Origin: Variovorax sp. PAMC 28711
Lineage (GTDB): Bacteria > Pseudomonadota > Gammaproteobacteria > Burkholderiales > Burkholderiaceae_C
DNA length: 64,000 nucleotides
Assembly (NCBI RefSeq): GCF_001577265.1
Contig: NZ_CP014517.1
Span: forward strand, 611,001 to 675,000
Reading direction: 5' to 3'
Below the pieces are notes generated by a model that was not told the DNA's origin, ran no database searches, and saw only the letters and a program-made list of their open reading frames with translations. This document shows, piece after piece, positions 38,838-48,449 of this stretch (its first letter is position 1; every line of letters starts with the position of its first letter). The translations under genes were made by a program, and so were the position numbers.

Positions 38838-40111
38838 ATGTGGCGTCGCATCGTCTGGGTCCTGATCGGCATCATGGTGCTGACGGCGCTGGTCGGCAGC
38901 GTGTTCATCGCCTTCAGCCTGCTTGGCGCCGAGCCGGCCCCTGCAGCGCCGGTGGCGTTTCAGTCCACGCCGGCGCAGGTCGATCGGGGCGCTACCTCGC
39001 GCTCGCCGGCAACTGCGCGGGCTGCCACACGGTGCGCGGTGGTGCGCCCTATGCGGGCGGGCTGGCCATCGACACGCCCTTCGGCACCATCTACACGAGC
39101 AACCTCACGCCCGACGATGCCCACGGCATCGGGAGCTGGAGCGCCGCGCACTTCTGGCGCGCGATGCACGAGGGTCGCTCCAAGGGCGGACGACTGCTGT
39201 ACCCGGCGTTTCCGTATCCGAACTTCACGAAGGTGACGCGCGAAGACTCGGACGCCATCTACGCCTACCTGCGCAGCGTGCCGGCGGCAGCCACCCCCAA
39301 CACGCCGCATCACCTTCGCTTTCCGTACAACACGCAAGTCGCGCTGGCGGTGTGGCGTGCACTGTCGTTCACGCCCGGCACCTTCGTCGCGGTCGCGGGC
39401 AAGCCGGCCGAATGGAATCGCGGCGCTTACCTCGTCGACGGTCTCGGGCATTGCATCGCCTGCCACGGTACCCGCAACGTGCTGGGCGCGACCGAAGAAA
39501 AGCGAGGCATGTCGGGCGGCTTGATCCCGGTCGAGAACTGGTATGCCCCATCGCTCACGTCCACGCGCGAGGCCGGCGTGGCGGACTGGCCCACGGCCGA
39601 TGTGGTCGCGCTGCTCAAGAATGGCACCTCGGCGGGCGGATCGGTCATCGGACCGATGGCCGAAGTGGTCTATGGGAGCACGCAGCACCTGACCGATGCC
39701 GACCTCGCGGCGATGGCGACGTACCTGAAGCAACTACCGGCCGCCGATGCGCCGCCCCCGCCCGCATCGGTGCCCAGCCGACGCGACCCCGGCGTGATGG
39801 CGCGCGGCGAAAAGATCTTCGACCAGCGTTGCGCCTACTGCCACGGCGACGTGGGCCAGGGCGCGGTGGACGCCTATCCCCCGCTGGCGGGCAATCGCGC
39901 GGTGAACATGGCGCAGCCCACGAACCTGATCCAGATGGTGCGACATGGCGGCTTCCTGCCGGCCACTGCAGGCAATCCGCGGCCCTACGGCATGCCGGCC
40001 TTCGGCCATGTGCTGGACGACGGGGAGATCGCCGCGGTGCTCACCTTCATTCGCGGGTCTTGGGGCAACGATGCCGACCCGGTGTCGCCCCGCCAGATGA
40101 TGCGGCGCTGA
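38838..40111 (+). pseudogene. Tri-haem cytochrome c (dehydrogenase-subunit type), one apparent frameshift
   Basis: ATG 38838 opens a membrane-anchored N-terminus (WVLIGIMVLTALVGSVFIAFSLLGAEP). The frame slips near 38986, where GGGGCGCTACC lacks one C; the other frame then reads RYLALAGNCAGCHTVRGGAPYAGG to the end. With one base added it is 424 aa with three haem motifs: CAGCH, CIACH and CAYCH. This matches the cytochrome subunits of gluconate, alcohol or aldehyde dehydrogenases. No large dehydrogenase subunit is present nearby. A sequencing error is likelier than real loss because the rest is intact. Confidence 0.85.
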
Positions 40112-40127
40112 GCGCCGGTCGATCAAT

Positions 40128-40538
40128 CTACTTGCCGCGTGCCGGAACGGACTGGCCGCTGCGCGTGGACGTGCCGAGTGCGGCCTGTCGGGATTGCTGA
40201 ATCGCCTTGAGCTGTGCGAGCCTGGCCGGGCAATCGCTCGAGGTCGCCACCAGCGTCAAGGAGCTGCGGCGCAGGTTGGCGATCGACTTTTCGACGGCGA
40301 CCGTGTCTGCCTTTGCCGACACCAGGCCGACCGCGACGGCCTTACGCGATTGCGCGGAAAACGATTTCTCGAAAGCCGGCGAGCCGCAACGCGCCGCGAT
40401 GACGCGGTAATCCGCCTCCCATTGCTCTTCCGCGCCGGGGGGCGCAACGGGCGCAGCCACCGACTGCGCCTGCGCCACGCCGACCGCGCCGGAAGCCGTC
40501 GTCAACAAAAGTACGCCTATCCAGCTGTGCCGCTTCAT
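40128..40538 (-). CDS. Hypothetical secreted protein
   Basis: A 136-aa protein with a signal peptide (MKRHSWIGVLLLTTASGAVGVAQAQ). The mature part is Ala/Ser-rich and mostly helical, with two cysteines that could pair (AARCGS and SSDCPA). No family is recognised. It is convergent with the cytochrome gene and lies just downstream of the DUF2875-like gene. Confidence 0.65.
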   Translation of the reverse strand: MKRHSWIGVLLLTTASGAVGVAQAQSVAAPVAPPGAEEQWEADYRVIAARCGSPAFEKSFSAQSRKAVAVGLVSAKADTVAVEKSIANLRRSSLTLVATSSDCPARLAQLKAIQQSRQAALGTSTRSGQSVPARGK

Positions 40539-40653
40539 CTCATTCGCCCTCTGTGTGTGTTCCAGGGGCGATGGTAGGAGGCCCGCCGTCTTATTTCATC
40601 TGGCCAGTCGATGTAGTTGCGTCGACCGCGCAATTTGCCCGGTATGCGCAGGC

Positions 40654-42080
40654 TCAGGCGGCGGCGTTCGACGGCGGCAACGGCCTGTCCACCAGGAGGG
40701 CCGCGCGGGCGAAAGGATCTGTCAACAAGGCGACGATCACGCGCTGCCCGTGGTCCCTCGCGAGCTGGCATCCCAGCGCGAGGCTCACCAAATCACCTGC
40801 TGCGCCCATGTGCGAGCAGGTCATGCCGGTCATCAGGTGGTTGCTGTCGAAAGGCACATGCGGCAGGCGCTCCTGCACGAAGGCGGCGACTTCGGTCACG
40901 CGCGACACGCGATGATCGGCGTCGCTGACCAGCCATTCCACGGCAGGCGTGTCGAGCTTCGCGACCGTCAGCAATTGGTCGGTGAGCGCTCCAGTACCCC
41001 GGCATTTCCAGCCCGTGCGGCATCGGCGGAGGTCGCGCGCTGGCTCGCGATGGGCCGGCCGAGCTGCGGTGCCTCTGCATGCTGCAGCCCCGCATCCTTC
41101 GTGGCCGTGAGCAAGAGGCCCGCTGCTGCCTCGCCGGGCATCAACCCCGTTCGCCGGATGGAGGTGTACAGCACGCCGGCCGTTTCCCACTGCGCGACCC
41201 GCGTGTCCGACAGAGCCGATTCGGCCGCGAGCACGATGTGCAATGTCTGGCGCACATCCCGGTTGACGGACACGATGACGCGGTCCAGCAGCACGAAGCC
41301 GGTCGCGCCGGCTTCGCTCCGGAACGAATCGACCGTCCAGGCGAGTGCGGGGCTCTCGACGGCGCACAGGTGCTGCACCCACTGCATTGCGAGCAGACGT
41401 TCGGGCTCGCTCCACCCACCGGGCAACAGCAGAGAAATGCGCAGGGCGCGCGGTCGCGCTGCGAGGGGGTCGTCGACGACGATGCCGTCGACGGTTTCGT
41501 TGGCCTTCGCGAGCAAATCGATGAGCGTGTCGCCCATGATCTGGAATGCGCGCAGCCGATCGTCCGTCAACGCCTGCAGATCGATGTCGGCCGACGGCGC
41601 CAGCGGCATCCCGGCCAGCTGCTCGCGCAGCGCATCGGTGTCCAGCCCGGCAATGCGACTGGCGAAGACCGGGAAGCCATCGTCGGTCTTGAGTTGAGCG
41701 TCGGGCGCGGCGCCCTTGCCTTCGGCGATGGCCGCGATCAATTCCTGCGCCGAAGCGCCGCCGGGCGCCCGCAAGCTCGAAGCCAGGACGCACACCCGAA
41801 ACCGCGCTTCGTCGACGTCGGCTTTGTCGGCTTTGTCGGTGCGTTTCGGTGCAGCCCGGGTGGTGCCGGACGCGGCAAGAAGCACCGCCGCCGGCGCCGC
41901 GTTCGCGCGTCGCAGCAGCCACCAGGCCAGCAGCACGCCCAGAGGCAGAAGCCCCAGCCACAGCACCACATCGCCGGTGCCCGGCATGCGCGACGTGGAC
42001 TGCCAATAGAAGAACACCAGCAGCCAGACTGCCGCGAAGACGCCGAGCACCCGCAGGGCCGGCTTGAGGAAGCGAATCAT
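40654..42080 (-). pseudogene. DUF2875-like (Tla3-type T6SS adaptor) protein, one apparent frameshift
   Basis: Starts at ATG 42080 with two hydrophobic helices (ALRVLGVFAAVWLLVFFYW and a second one), then a cytoplasmic or periplasmic domain with FRVCVLASSLRAPGGAS and TDDGFPVFASRIAGLD. Near 40997-41000 a G-run is one base short; past it the other frame continues TGALTDQLLTVAKLDTPAVEWLVSD to TCSHMGAAGDLVSLALGCQLA, a thiolase-like ending. Restored length is 475 aa. It resembles DUF2875 proteins such as Tla3, which loads a Tle3 lipase in type VI secretion. That match is from memory of the family. The PAAR gene 13 bases upstream supports it. Confidence 0.55.
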
Positions 42081-42093
42081 GTGCCGGTGACCG

Positions 42094-42360
42094 CTACTCG
42101 GAAGCCGAGTCGGGCTGGCCTGCGAGGAGCAGCGAACCGCATGCAGTCACATCGTGGTGTCGCGCCACGCGGCGGCCGTCGATTTCGACGTACGGACTGG
42201 CGGTGACGATCGGATTGACGCCATGCCCGGGGATCGGGCAAGACACCAGGTCACCGATGCACGCAACCCGACGCTCGTCGGTGAACGTGTTGTCGGACGC
42301 GGTGATGACGACACCGCCATGGTCGGTCTTGTCGCCCAACACAATGAATGGTCGTTCCAT
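42094..42360 (-). CDS. PAAR domain protein
   Basis: An 88-aa protein that is almost only a PAAR domain, the cone that sharpens the VgrG spike of a type VI secretion system. Features are GDKTDHGGVVITASDNTF, VACIGDLVSCPIPGHGVNPIV and DGRRVARHHDVTACGSLLLAG, with the conserved His/Cys metal ligands. No vgrG, hcp or tss genes are in the window, so it is an orphan spike module paired with the DUF2875-like gene. The 131 bases between it and the thioredoxin stop hold no gene. Confidence 0.9.
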   Translation of the reverse strand: MERPFIVLGDKTDHGGVVITASDNTFTDERRVACIGDLVSCPIPGHGVNPIVTASPYVEIDGRRVARHHDVTACGSLLLAGQPDSASE

Positions 42361-42491
42361 TTTTTTCTACTCCCTTGGCGCATGCCGGCGAAGCGCGGCA
42401 GCCCGCCGATGGTAGCTGCGATTCGCAGGGTGCCGCGTGCTGGGCGGCCGAGCGGGCCGTCGGCCGACTGGTGGAGGCCTTCAGCGCCCGC

Positions 42492-42875
42492 TCACCGAGC
42501 GCGGGATCCGCCTTGTCCAGCCTCGAAGCGCTCGGGTGCAAGGTGAAGGGCGGCGAGCAGCGTGCTCACCGCGGGCGTGGCCACCTGCGCCGGCTGCAGC
42601 GCCGACAGCAAGCGCGACAGTGTTTCGGCATGGGGCAGCAAGGGTCCGACGAAACGGGTGCCGTCGGCACCGGCCACCAGGAGGGTCGGGAAGGTCTCGA
42701 CCTCGAAGTCGTCGGCAATGTCCGCGTGGTCCTCGATGTCGACCCAGGCAAAGCGGAAGTCGGGATTCGCACGTGCCACCTGCTCGAAGAGCGGCCGGTA
42801 TTCTCGGCAGGCACCGCACCATTCGGCGCACAGGCACACGACCCACTGCCGTGGGTCGTCGGACACGCTGTTCAC
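42492..42875 (-). CDS. Thioredoxin family protein
   Basis: A 127-aa thioredoxin fold. The active site is CAEWCGACREYRP, a WCGAC variant of WCGPC. FAWVDIEDHADIADDFEVETFPTLLV carries the cis-proline. No signal peptide is seen, so it is cytoplasmic. GTG 42875 overlaps the YihY stop in GTGA. The C-terminal 30 residues extend beyond classical thioredoxin. Confidence 0.88.
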   Translation of the reverse strand: MNSVSDDPRQWVVCLCAEWCGACREYRPLFEQVARANPDFRFAWVDIEDHADIADDFEVETFPTLLVAGADGTRFVGPLLPHAETLSRLLSALQPAQVATPAVSTLLAALHLAPERFEAGQGGSRAR

Positions 42876-44053
42876 AGCACGTCCCGCAGGCACAGCGATC
42901 GCAGCGGGCCGCGGGTCCACAGGTTGTCGAGCGGTTGCGCGATCGGCATCAGCAGTTCCTTCAAGAGCGGTTCGATCGGGGTCGCGGGGTCGGCCAACAG
43001 CACGTAGCGCGGATCGGTGCCTGCCTGCTCTTCGGCCAGCAGCGCAATCCAGTCGAGCGCGACGAGCGTCTCCAGTACCGGCGCGAGCTGCAGCGCATCG
43101 ACCTTCATGTGCGCCACCAGCGTGTTGGCGCCCAGCCCGCGCTGCGGCGTGTGCCGCGCGTCGGCCAGCAACTGGAGCGCCTCGACCGCCAGTTGCATCG
43201 GCCAGCCCGCCATGCCGCCGCGCCGCGCCACGCCGTTGAGCAAGCTCGGCAAGTAGGCGGCGATCACCGCGCCGAGCAGCACGATGACCCATGCGGTGTA
43301 AATCCAGATCAGCAGGATCGGCACGATGGCGAAGGCACCGTAGACCATCGAATAGGTGGGCACCAGGCTCAGGTAGTAGGCCAGCACCCGCTTGGCGATT
43401 TCGATGGCCGCCGCCACGAACAGGCCGCCGGCCCAGGCGTGTGACCAGCGGACCTGCGTGTTGGGGACGTAGTGATAGAGCGACGCCATGCCGAGCGCCA
43501 GCAGTGCGAACTCGAAGGTGTCGAAGAGCAGCTTGAGCACGGCACCGCCATCGCCCACCAGACCGCGCGACGCCGAGAACACATACGACGTGGTCGACAG
43601 GCTCACCGCAAGAATCAGCGGCCCGAGCGTGATCGCCGCCCAGTAGATCAGCACCCGCTGCGCGAAGGGCCGCGGCGAGCGCACGCGCCACACGTTGTTG
43701 AGCGTCTTGTCGATGGTGAGAAAAAGCGCGATCGCCGTGACGAGCAGCACCATCAACCCTGCGATCCCGAGGCCGCTGGCCTTGCTCGCGAACTGGTTGA
43801 GGTAGCCGAGCACCTGGCGCGCGATGTTGTCGGGAATCAGGCTGTCGATGAACCAGCGCTGCAGCCGGCCCTGCAGTTTCGAGAACATCGGGAACACGGT
43901 GAAAAGCGCGAGCGCCACCGTGAAGAACGGCACCATCGCGATGGTCGTCGTGAAGGTCAGGCTGCTGGCAGTGAGCCCGAGCCGGTCTTCCCGAAAACGC
44001 TCGCCCAGCACGGTCGCGGTGTTGCGCCACGGAAAGCGGGAAAGGTCCCCCAA
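42872..44053 (-). CDS. YihY/virulence factor BrkB family membrane protein
   Basis: A 393-aa inner-membrane protein with six transmembrane helices and a soluble C-terminal part. TASSLTFTTTIAMVPFFTVALALFTVFP and LIWIYTAWVIVLLGAVIAAYLPSL are family blocks. The frame opens with TTG 44053. ATG 44070 (MNRHQIWG) is out of frame by one base at a run of five G on the coding strand, so the true start may be 44070 with one G missing, giving 399 aa. Function in the family is unsettled. Confidence 0.87.
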   Translation of the reverse strand: MGDLSRFPWRNTATVLGERFREDRLGLTASSLTFTTTIAMVPFFTVALALFTVFPMFSKLQGRLQRWFIDSLIPDNIARQVLGYLNQFASKASGLGIAGLMVLLVTAIALFLTIDKTLNNVWRVRSPRPFAQRVLIYWAAITLGPLILAVSLSTTSYVFSASRGLVGDGGAVLKLLFDTFEFALLALGMASLYHYVPNTQVRWSHAWAGGLFVAAAIEIAKRVLAYYLSLVPTYSMVYGAFAIVPILLIWIYTAWVIVLLGAVIAAYLPSLLNGVARRGGMAGWPMQLAVEALQLLADARHTPQRGLGANTLVAHMKVDALQLAPVLETLVALDWIALLAEEQAGTDPRYVLLADPATPIEPLLKELLMPIAQPLDNLWTRGPLRSLCLRDVL

Positions 44054-44117
44054 ATCTGGTGGCGATTCATGGCCGGTATCATGCCATCGGGTGTTTTGTC
44101 ACCCTCTGATTGCCTCT

Positions 44118-44510
44118 GTGACCACACCCTCCCCCACTGTTGCCGCCACACGCTGGCTCGCCGTCGGCAGCCTCGTCGGCCTGATCGTGCTCGGGCTCGC
44201 CTGGGAACTGTGGCTGGCCCCGTTGCGGCCGGGCGGCTCGCTGCTCGCGCTCAAGGTGCTTCCGCTGGTCGTGCCGCTGGCGGGGCTCTTGAAAAACCGG
44301 ATGTACACCTACCGCTGGGTCAGCCTGATGGTGTGGCTCTATTTCATCGAGGGCGTGGTGCGTGCCTGGAGCGATCGCGGCATTGGCCAGGTGCTTGGGC
44401 TCGTCGAAGTGGCGCTGTGCCTGGCCCTGTTCACCGCCTGCGCCTGGCATGTGCGTTCGCGACTGCGCGCCGCCGCGGCGCTGCGCCTTCTGGAGACCCC
44501 TGCATCGTGA
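44118..44510 (+). CDS. DUF2069 membrane protein
   Basis: A 130-aa protein with four transmembrane helices. LPLVVPLAGLLKNRMYTYRWVSLMVWLYFIEGVVRAWSD is typical of DUF2069. GTG 44118 is taken as the start since no ATG fits. The stop overlaps the next gene in GTGA. Function unknown. Confidence 0.82.
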   Translation: MTTPSPTVAATRWLAVGSLVGLIVLGLAWELWLAPLRPGGSLLALKVLPLVVPLAGLLKNRMYTYRWVSLMVWLYFIEGVVRAWSDRGIGQVLGLVEVALCLALFTACAWHVRSRLRAAAALRLLETPAS

Positions 44511-45943
44511 CCGCCCTGCTGCTGGATGAACTGCGCGCCATCGTCGGCGCACCGAACGTGTTGACCGAAGGCGACCTCACCGCCTGGGAACAGGACTGGC
44601 GCAAGCGCGAGCGCGGCAAGGCGCTCGCCATCGTGCGGCCTGCCAACACCGCGCAGGTGGCGGCCGTCGTGAAGGCCTGCGCTGCGGCCGGCACGGCCAT
44701 CGTCCCGCAAGGCGGCAACACCGGCTTGGCCGTTGGATCGACACCGGACGATAGCGGCACGCAAGTCTTGCTCAGCCTGCAGCGCATGAACGCGATTCGC
44801 GCCATCGATCCAGCCAACCTGACGGTCACGGTCGAGGCCGGCTGCATCCTGCAAACGCTGCAGGAAGCGGCTGAAAAAGCCGGCTTCCTGTTTCCGCTCA
44901 GCCTGGCGGCGGAAGGCAGTTGCACCATCGGCGGCAATCTGGCGACCAACGCCGGCGGCACGCAGGTCGTGCGCTACGGCAACACGCGCGACCTGTGCCT
45001 CGGCCTCGAAGTGGTCACGCCGCAAGGCGAGGTCTGGGACGGCACCAGCGGCCTGCGCAAGGACAACACCGGCTACGACCTGCGCGACCTGATGGTCGGC
45101 AGCGAAGGCACGCTGGGCATCATCACGGCGGCCACCATGAAGCTGTACCCGCAGCCGGCCGCACGACTCACCGCGTGGGCCGCCGTGCCGTCGCTCGAAC
45201 ACGCCGTCACGCTGCTCGGCCTCGCGCACAAGCACCTCGGCTCGGGCCTGACCGGATTCGAGGTAATGGGCAAGTTCGCACTGAGCCTGGTCGACAAGCA
45301 CATGCCGCAACTGCGCGTGCCCTTCATCGACGACGACGCAGCGCCGTGGTGCGTGCTGCTCGAAAATTCCGACAGCGAATCCGAACAGCACGCGCGCGCG
45401 CGTTTCGAGGCGCTGCTCGAAACTGCCTTCGAAGACGGCTGCGTGACCGATGCTGTGGTCGCCGAAAACCTCACGCAGGCGCACCAGCTCTGGCACATCC
45501 GGGAGAACATCCCGCTGGCGCAGGCCGAAGAGGGCCTGAACATCAAGCACGACATCTCGATCGCGGTGTCGCGGATTCCGGCCTTCGTCGCATCGACCGA
45601 CGCGCTGCTGCAACGCGAGATTCCCGGCGTGCGGCTGGTCAATTTCGGCCATCTGGGCGACGGCAACCTGCACTACAACGTGCAGGCGCCGGTCGATGGC
45701 GATGCCAAGGCTTTTCTCGACGACGAAGAAGCGCGCGTCAACACGCTGGTGTACGACGCCGTGGCCGAATTCGGCGGCTCGTTCTCGGCCGAGCATGGCA
45801 TCGGCGGGCTCAAGGTCGACAAGCTCGAAAAGCACAAGTCGCCGGTTGCGCTCGGCATGATGCGCGCCATCAAGCGCGGGCTCGACCCGCAGAACATCCT
45901 GAATCCGGGGCGCGTGCTTCGGTCACAAGGCCCATCGTCATGA
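44507..45943 (+). CDS. FAD-binding oxidoreductase (GlcD/D-2-hydroxyglutarate dehydrogenase type)
   Basis: A 478-aa flavoprotein of the vanillyl-alcohol oxidase fold. [17 protein letters not shown] and [26 protein letters not shown] sequence (here [14 protein letters not shown]) bind [21 protein letters not shown] ends the PCMH domain. The C-terminal part has [13 protein letters not shown] and [10 protein letters not shown], metal/substrate motifs of D-lactate and D-2-hydroxyglutarate dehydrogenases. GTG 44507 is coupled to DUF2069, and thyA overlaps its end by 4 bases. The exact 2-hydroxyacid is not decided. Confidence 0.9.
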   Translation: MTALLLDELRAIVGAPNVLTEGDLTAWEQDWRKRERGKALAIVRPANTAQVAAVVKACAAAGTAIVPQGGNTGLAVGSTPDDSGTQVLLSLQRMNAIRAIDPANLTVTVEAGCILQTLQEAAEKAGFLFPLSLAAEGSCTIGGNLATNAGGTQVVRYGNTRDLCLGLEVVTPQGEVWDGTSGLRKDNTGYDLRDLMVGSEGTLGIITAATMKLYPQPAARLTAWAAVPSLEHAVTLLGLAHKHLGSGLTGFEVMGKFALSLVDKHMPQLRVPFIDDDAAPWCVLLENSDSESEQHARARFEALLETAFEDGCVTDAVVAENLTQAHQLWHIRENIPLAQAEEGLNIKHDISIAVSRIPAFVASTDALLQREIPGVRLVNFGHLGDGNLHYNVQAPVDGDAKAFLDDEEARVNTLVYDAVAEFGGSFSAEHGIGGLKVDKLEKHKSPVALGMMRAIKRGLDPQNILNPGRVLRSQGPSS

Positions 45944-46770
45944 CCCGTCCCGTCCGCAAGCAATACGAAGACTTCATGCGCCATGTCGACACGACCGGCG
46001 TGGTCAAGAGCGACCGCACCGGCACCGGCACCAAGAGCGTCTTCGGCCACCAGATGCGCTTCGACCTGAACGAAGGTTTTCCGCTGGTCACGACCAAGAA
46101 GGTGCACGTCAAGTCGATCATCCAGGAACTCCTGTGGTTCCTCACCGGCTCCAGCGACAACAACTGGCTGCGCGAACGCGGCGTGACGATCTGGGACGAA
46201 TGGGCGCGCGAGGACGGCGACCTCGGTCCGGTCTACGGCGTGCAATGGCGCAGTTGGCCGACGCCCGACGGCGGCCACATCGACCAGATCGCCGAAGTCA
46301 TCAAGACGCTCAAGAGCAACCCGGATTCACGCCGCATCATCGTGAGCGCGTGGAACGTGGCCGAGCTCTCAAAGATGGCGCTGATGCCCTGCCACGCGTT
46401 CTTCCAGTTCTACGTGGCGCCGCCGCAAGCCGAAGGCCAGCGCGGCAAGCTCAGCTGCCAGCTCTACCAGCGCAGCGCCGACATTTTTCTCGGCGTGCCT
46501 TTCAACATCGCGAGCTATGCGCTGCTCACGCACATGGTCGCGCAGCAGTGCGACCTGGACGTCGGCGACTTCATCTGGACCGGTGGCGACTGCCACATCT
46601 ACAGCAATCACGCCGAGCAGGTCGCACTGCAACTGAGCCGCGAACCCCGCGCGTACCCGACGCTCGTGATCCAGCGCAAGCCCGATTCGATCTTCGACTA
46701 CCAGTACGAAGACTTCGCGTTTGAAGGCTACGACCCGCATCCGGCCATCAAGGCGCCGGTGGCGGTATGA
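45940..46770 (+). CDS. thyA: Thymidylate synthase
   Basis: A 276-aa enzyme methylating dUMP to dTMP with methylenetetrahydrofolate. The catalytic cysteine is C151 in [52 protein letters not shown] and GDCHIYSNH are conserved blocks. The ATG overlaps the oxidoreductase stop, and folA overlaps its own stop in ATGA. Confidence 0.97.
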   Translation: MTRPVRKQYEDFMRHVDTTGVVKSDRTGTGTKSVFGHQMRFDLNEGFPLVTTKKVHVKSIIQELLWFLTGSSDNNWLRERGVTIWDEWAREDGDLGPVYGVQWRSWPTPDGGHIDQIAEVIKTLKSNPDSRRIIVSAWNVAELSKMALMPCHAFFQFYVAPPQAEGQRGKLSCQLYQRSADIFLGVPFNIASYALLTHMVAQQCDLDVGDFIWTGGDCHIYSNHAEQVALQLSREPRAYPTLVIQRKPDSIFDYQYEDFAFEGYDPHPAIKAPVAV

Positions 46771-47267
46771 CCATGCGCATCAACCTGATCTATGCGCGCG
46801 CGGCCAATGGCGTGATCGGCAAAGACGGCGCCATGCCCTGGCACCTGCCCGAAGACATGGCGCACTTCAAACGCCAGACCGCCGGCGCGCCGGTCATCAT
46901 GGGCCGCAAGACCTGGGACTCGCTTCCGCCGAAGTTCCGGCCGCTGCCCGGACGCACCAACATCGTGGTGACGCGCCAGGCCAGCCTGGTGGCAGAGGGT
47001 GCGCAACGCGCATCCGGCCTGCGCGAAGCGCTTTCGATGTGCGAGCGCACGCGTGCGCCGGAGGCATGGGTGATCGGTGGCGCGCAGATCTACGCGGAAG
47101 CCGCGCCGCTCGCGCAGCGCGCCATCGTGACCGAGATCGCACGCGACTTCGACGGCGATGCCTTTGCACCGACGCTCGACGCGCAGTGGCGCGAGACGGC
47201 GCGTGTGTCCCATGTCTCTACCAACGGCCTGCCGTTCAGCTTTGTGACCTACGAACGGACAGACTGA
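46767..47267 (+). CDS. folA: Dihydrofolate reductase
   Basis: A 166-aa NADPH enzyme regenerating tetrahydrofolate used up by ThyA. Signatures are [45 protein letters not shown] and [12 protein letters not shown]. It is translationally coupled to thyA and ends 9 bases before the convergent ParB-like stop. Confidence 0.97.
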   Translation: MTMRINLIYARAANGVIGKDGAMPWHLPEDMAHFKRQTAGAPVIMGRKTWDSLPPKFRPLPGRTNIVVTRQASLVAEGAQRASGLREALSMCERTRAPEAWVIGGAQIYAEAAPLAQRAIVTEIARDFDGDAFAPTLDAQWRETARVSHVSTNGLPFSFVTYERTD

Positions 47268-47275
47268 GGGCGGTC

Positions 47276-48046
47276 TCAGGTGGAAAGCGCTGCAAGCTGC
47301 AGCCGCAGCATGTCGTTTTCAGCAGTGAGTTCCGCCACCCGGCGCCGCAGGTCGGCAATCTCCAATGCTGGACCGTCGCCGTGTGGTGACGGCGCCGCGG
47401 ACGCACTGGCCGGAACAGTCTGTTCGCGCGCGAGACGCTTCGCTTCGCGCACCCGCTTGGCGGCTTGCTTCAGTTCGCCTTTGCCGGCGGCCGCTGCCGC
47501 AATTTGCTCATGCGCCGGCAGCGTGGCAACCGCTGCGGCGGCGTTGATCGAAATCGTGCCCGACTTCACCGCTGCGACGAGTTCGGGCGAAGCCTGCTTC
47601 TGGATCTTCTCGATCATCACGACCTGGTTGCTGCTCAGCCGCGCCGCCCTGGCGATCGCTTCGCGGCTGCTCATGGCGGTCGCGTCGGCATCACCGGACG
47701 TGGACGCATCGGCGCGCGATCGCCGCAACGCCACGATGTCCTTCTTGCGCAGCGCCAGGACGCCGCGCTGAAAATCGGAAACGCTGCGCCGCCCGAGATG
47801 CTGGTCGATCATCCAGAGATGCACGTCCTCGGTCGACTGGAACCGCGTGTTCTGCGTCGTCTGAAACGGCAGCCCATGCTTCTGGCAGATGCCGTACCGG
47901 TTGTGCCCGTCTACCAACACATCGCCCCACAGAACCAGCGCGTCGCGGCAGCCTTCGGCCAGGATGCTGCGTTCCAGTGCCGCATGCTCGTCGTCGGTGA
48001 GCGGATCGATGTAGGTTTTGAGTTCTTCGTCGACGGAGATGTTCAT
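47276..48046 (-). CDS. ParB N-terminal-domain-like protein
   Basis: A 256-aa protein. The N-terminal ParB/sulfiredoxin-like domain (DEHAALERSILAEGCRDALVLWGDVLVDGHNRYGIC) is followed by a helical region with a helix-turn-helix-like stretch (REAIARAARLSSNQVVMIEKI). A C-terminal coiled coil (IADLRRRVAELTAENDMLRLQL) ends it. It lacks the usual parA partner, so it is probably not the chromosome partition ParB. ATG 48046 is chosen; a longer frame begins at 48088. It lies about 90 bases from the tRNA-Asp attachment site and may belong to an older mobile element. Confidence 0.72.
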   Translation of the reverse strand: MNISVDEELKTYIDPLTDDEHAALERSILAEGCRDALVLWGDVLVDGHNRYGICQKHGLPFQTTQNTRFQSTEDVHLWMIDQHLGRRSVSDFQRGVLALRKKDIVALRRSRADASTSGDADATAMSSREAIARAARLSSNQVVMIEKIQKQASPELVAAVKSGTISINAAAAVATLPAHEQIAAAAAGKGELKQAAKRVREAKRLAREQTVPASASAAPSPHGDGPALEIADLRRRVAELTAENDMLRLQLAALST

Positions 48047-48094
48047 GCAGCGAATGCAGGCAAAAAAGGGGAAGGAGCGGTGGCCCAAACGACA

Positions 48095-48130
48095 AAAAGG
48101 GCTAGCAGATCAAGATCTGCTAGCCCTTTT
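48095..48130 (-). terminator. Strong Rho-independent terminator of the tRNA-Asp transcript
   Basis: AAAAGGGCTAGCAGATC (48095-48111) pairs with GATCTGCTAGCCCTTTT (48114-48130): a 17-bp stem whose ends give a T-tract in both directions. It starts 6 bases beyond the 3' end of the tRNA-Asp fragment on the minus strand, as expected for the native tRNA terminator. It could also stop transcription coming the other way. Confidence 0.85.
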
Positions 48131-48136
48131 GCTAAC

Positions 48137-48186
48137 TGGCGGAGCGGACGGGACTCGAACCCGCGACCCCCGGCGTGACAGGCCGG
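48137..48186 (-). other. 3' half of a tRNA-Asp gene: island attachment site
   Basis: On the minus strand the segment contains the anticodon arm CCGGC-CTGTCAC-GCCGG (anticodon GTC), the variable region, the T-arm GCGGGTTCGAGTCCCGT, the acceptor strand CCGCTCC and the encoded CCA of tRNA-Asp. Upstream of the anticodon stem (from 48187) the expected D-arm and 5' acceptor strand GGAGCGG are missing and unrelated DNA begins. A tRNA truncated exactly at the anticodon stem is the classic product of tyrosine-integrase insertion. Because the native terminator remains on the left, the inserted element lies to the right. Confidence 0.82.
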
Positions 48187-48222
48187 GGGTCAGTGAGCAT
48201 CCATGCGGGTTTGCGGCCGATG

Positions 48223-48293
48223 AGTATTCCAAAACGTAGCAAATTTCTGCAATTGTCCGCAGGAAGACGTCGGAAGTATTCCAAAAGGCAGCA
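48223..48293 (+). repeat. Pair of 19-bp direct repeats next to the attachment site
   Basis: AGTATTCCAAAACGTAGCA (48223-48241) and AGTATTCCAAAAGGCAGCA (48275-48293) differ at two positions and are 52 bp apart, beginning 37 bp inside the tRNA fragment. Spacing and place suit integrase arm-type binding sites. The stretch 48187-48449 is otherwise gene-free and noticeably more AT-rich than its surroundings. Confidence 0.6.
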
Positions 48294-48449
48294 TCAGGGA
48301 CGTCGATTTTATAACCTCCGCAATGGGGGTGACGATTGCCTATTTGCTCGTAGGCCCGAGCTCTGATTTACAGACCGGTAGTGCCTGGTTTTTGCAGTGC
48401 TCCCCTGCAGCTGGTGCTCTGGCAGTCAGCAGGCCGTTCTCACAACGTC

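Noticed and set aside
40103..40117. CGGCGCT/AGCGCCG hairpin after the cytochrome gene as a terminator
   Set aside because: The loop is a single base and no T-tract follows in either direction.
48137..48186. Complete tRNA-Asp gene
   Set aside because: The 5' acceptor strand and D-arm are absent, so it cannot fold as a tRNA; it is treated as a fragment and attachment site.
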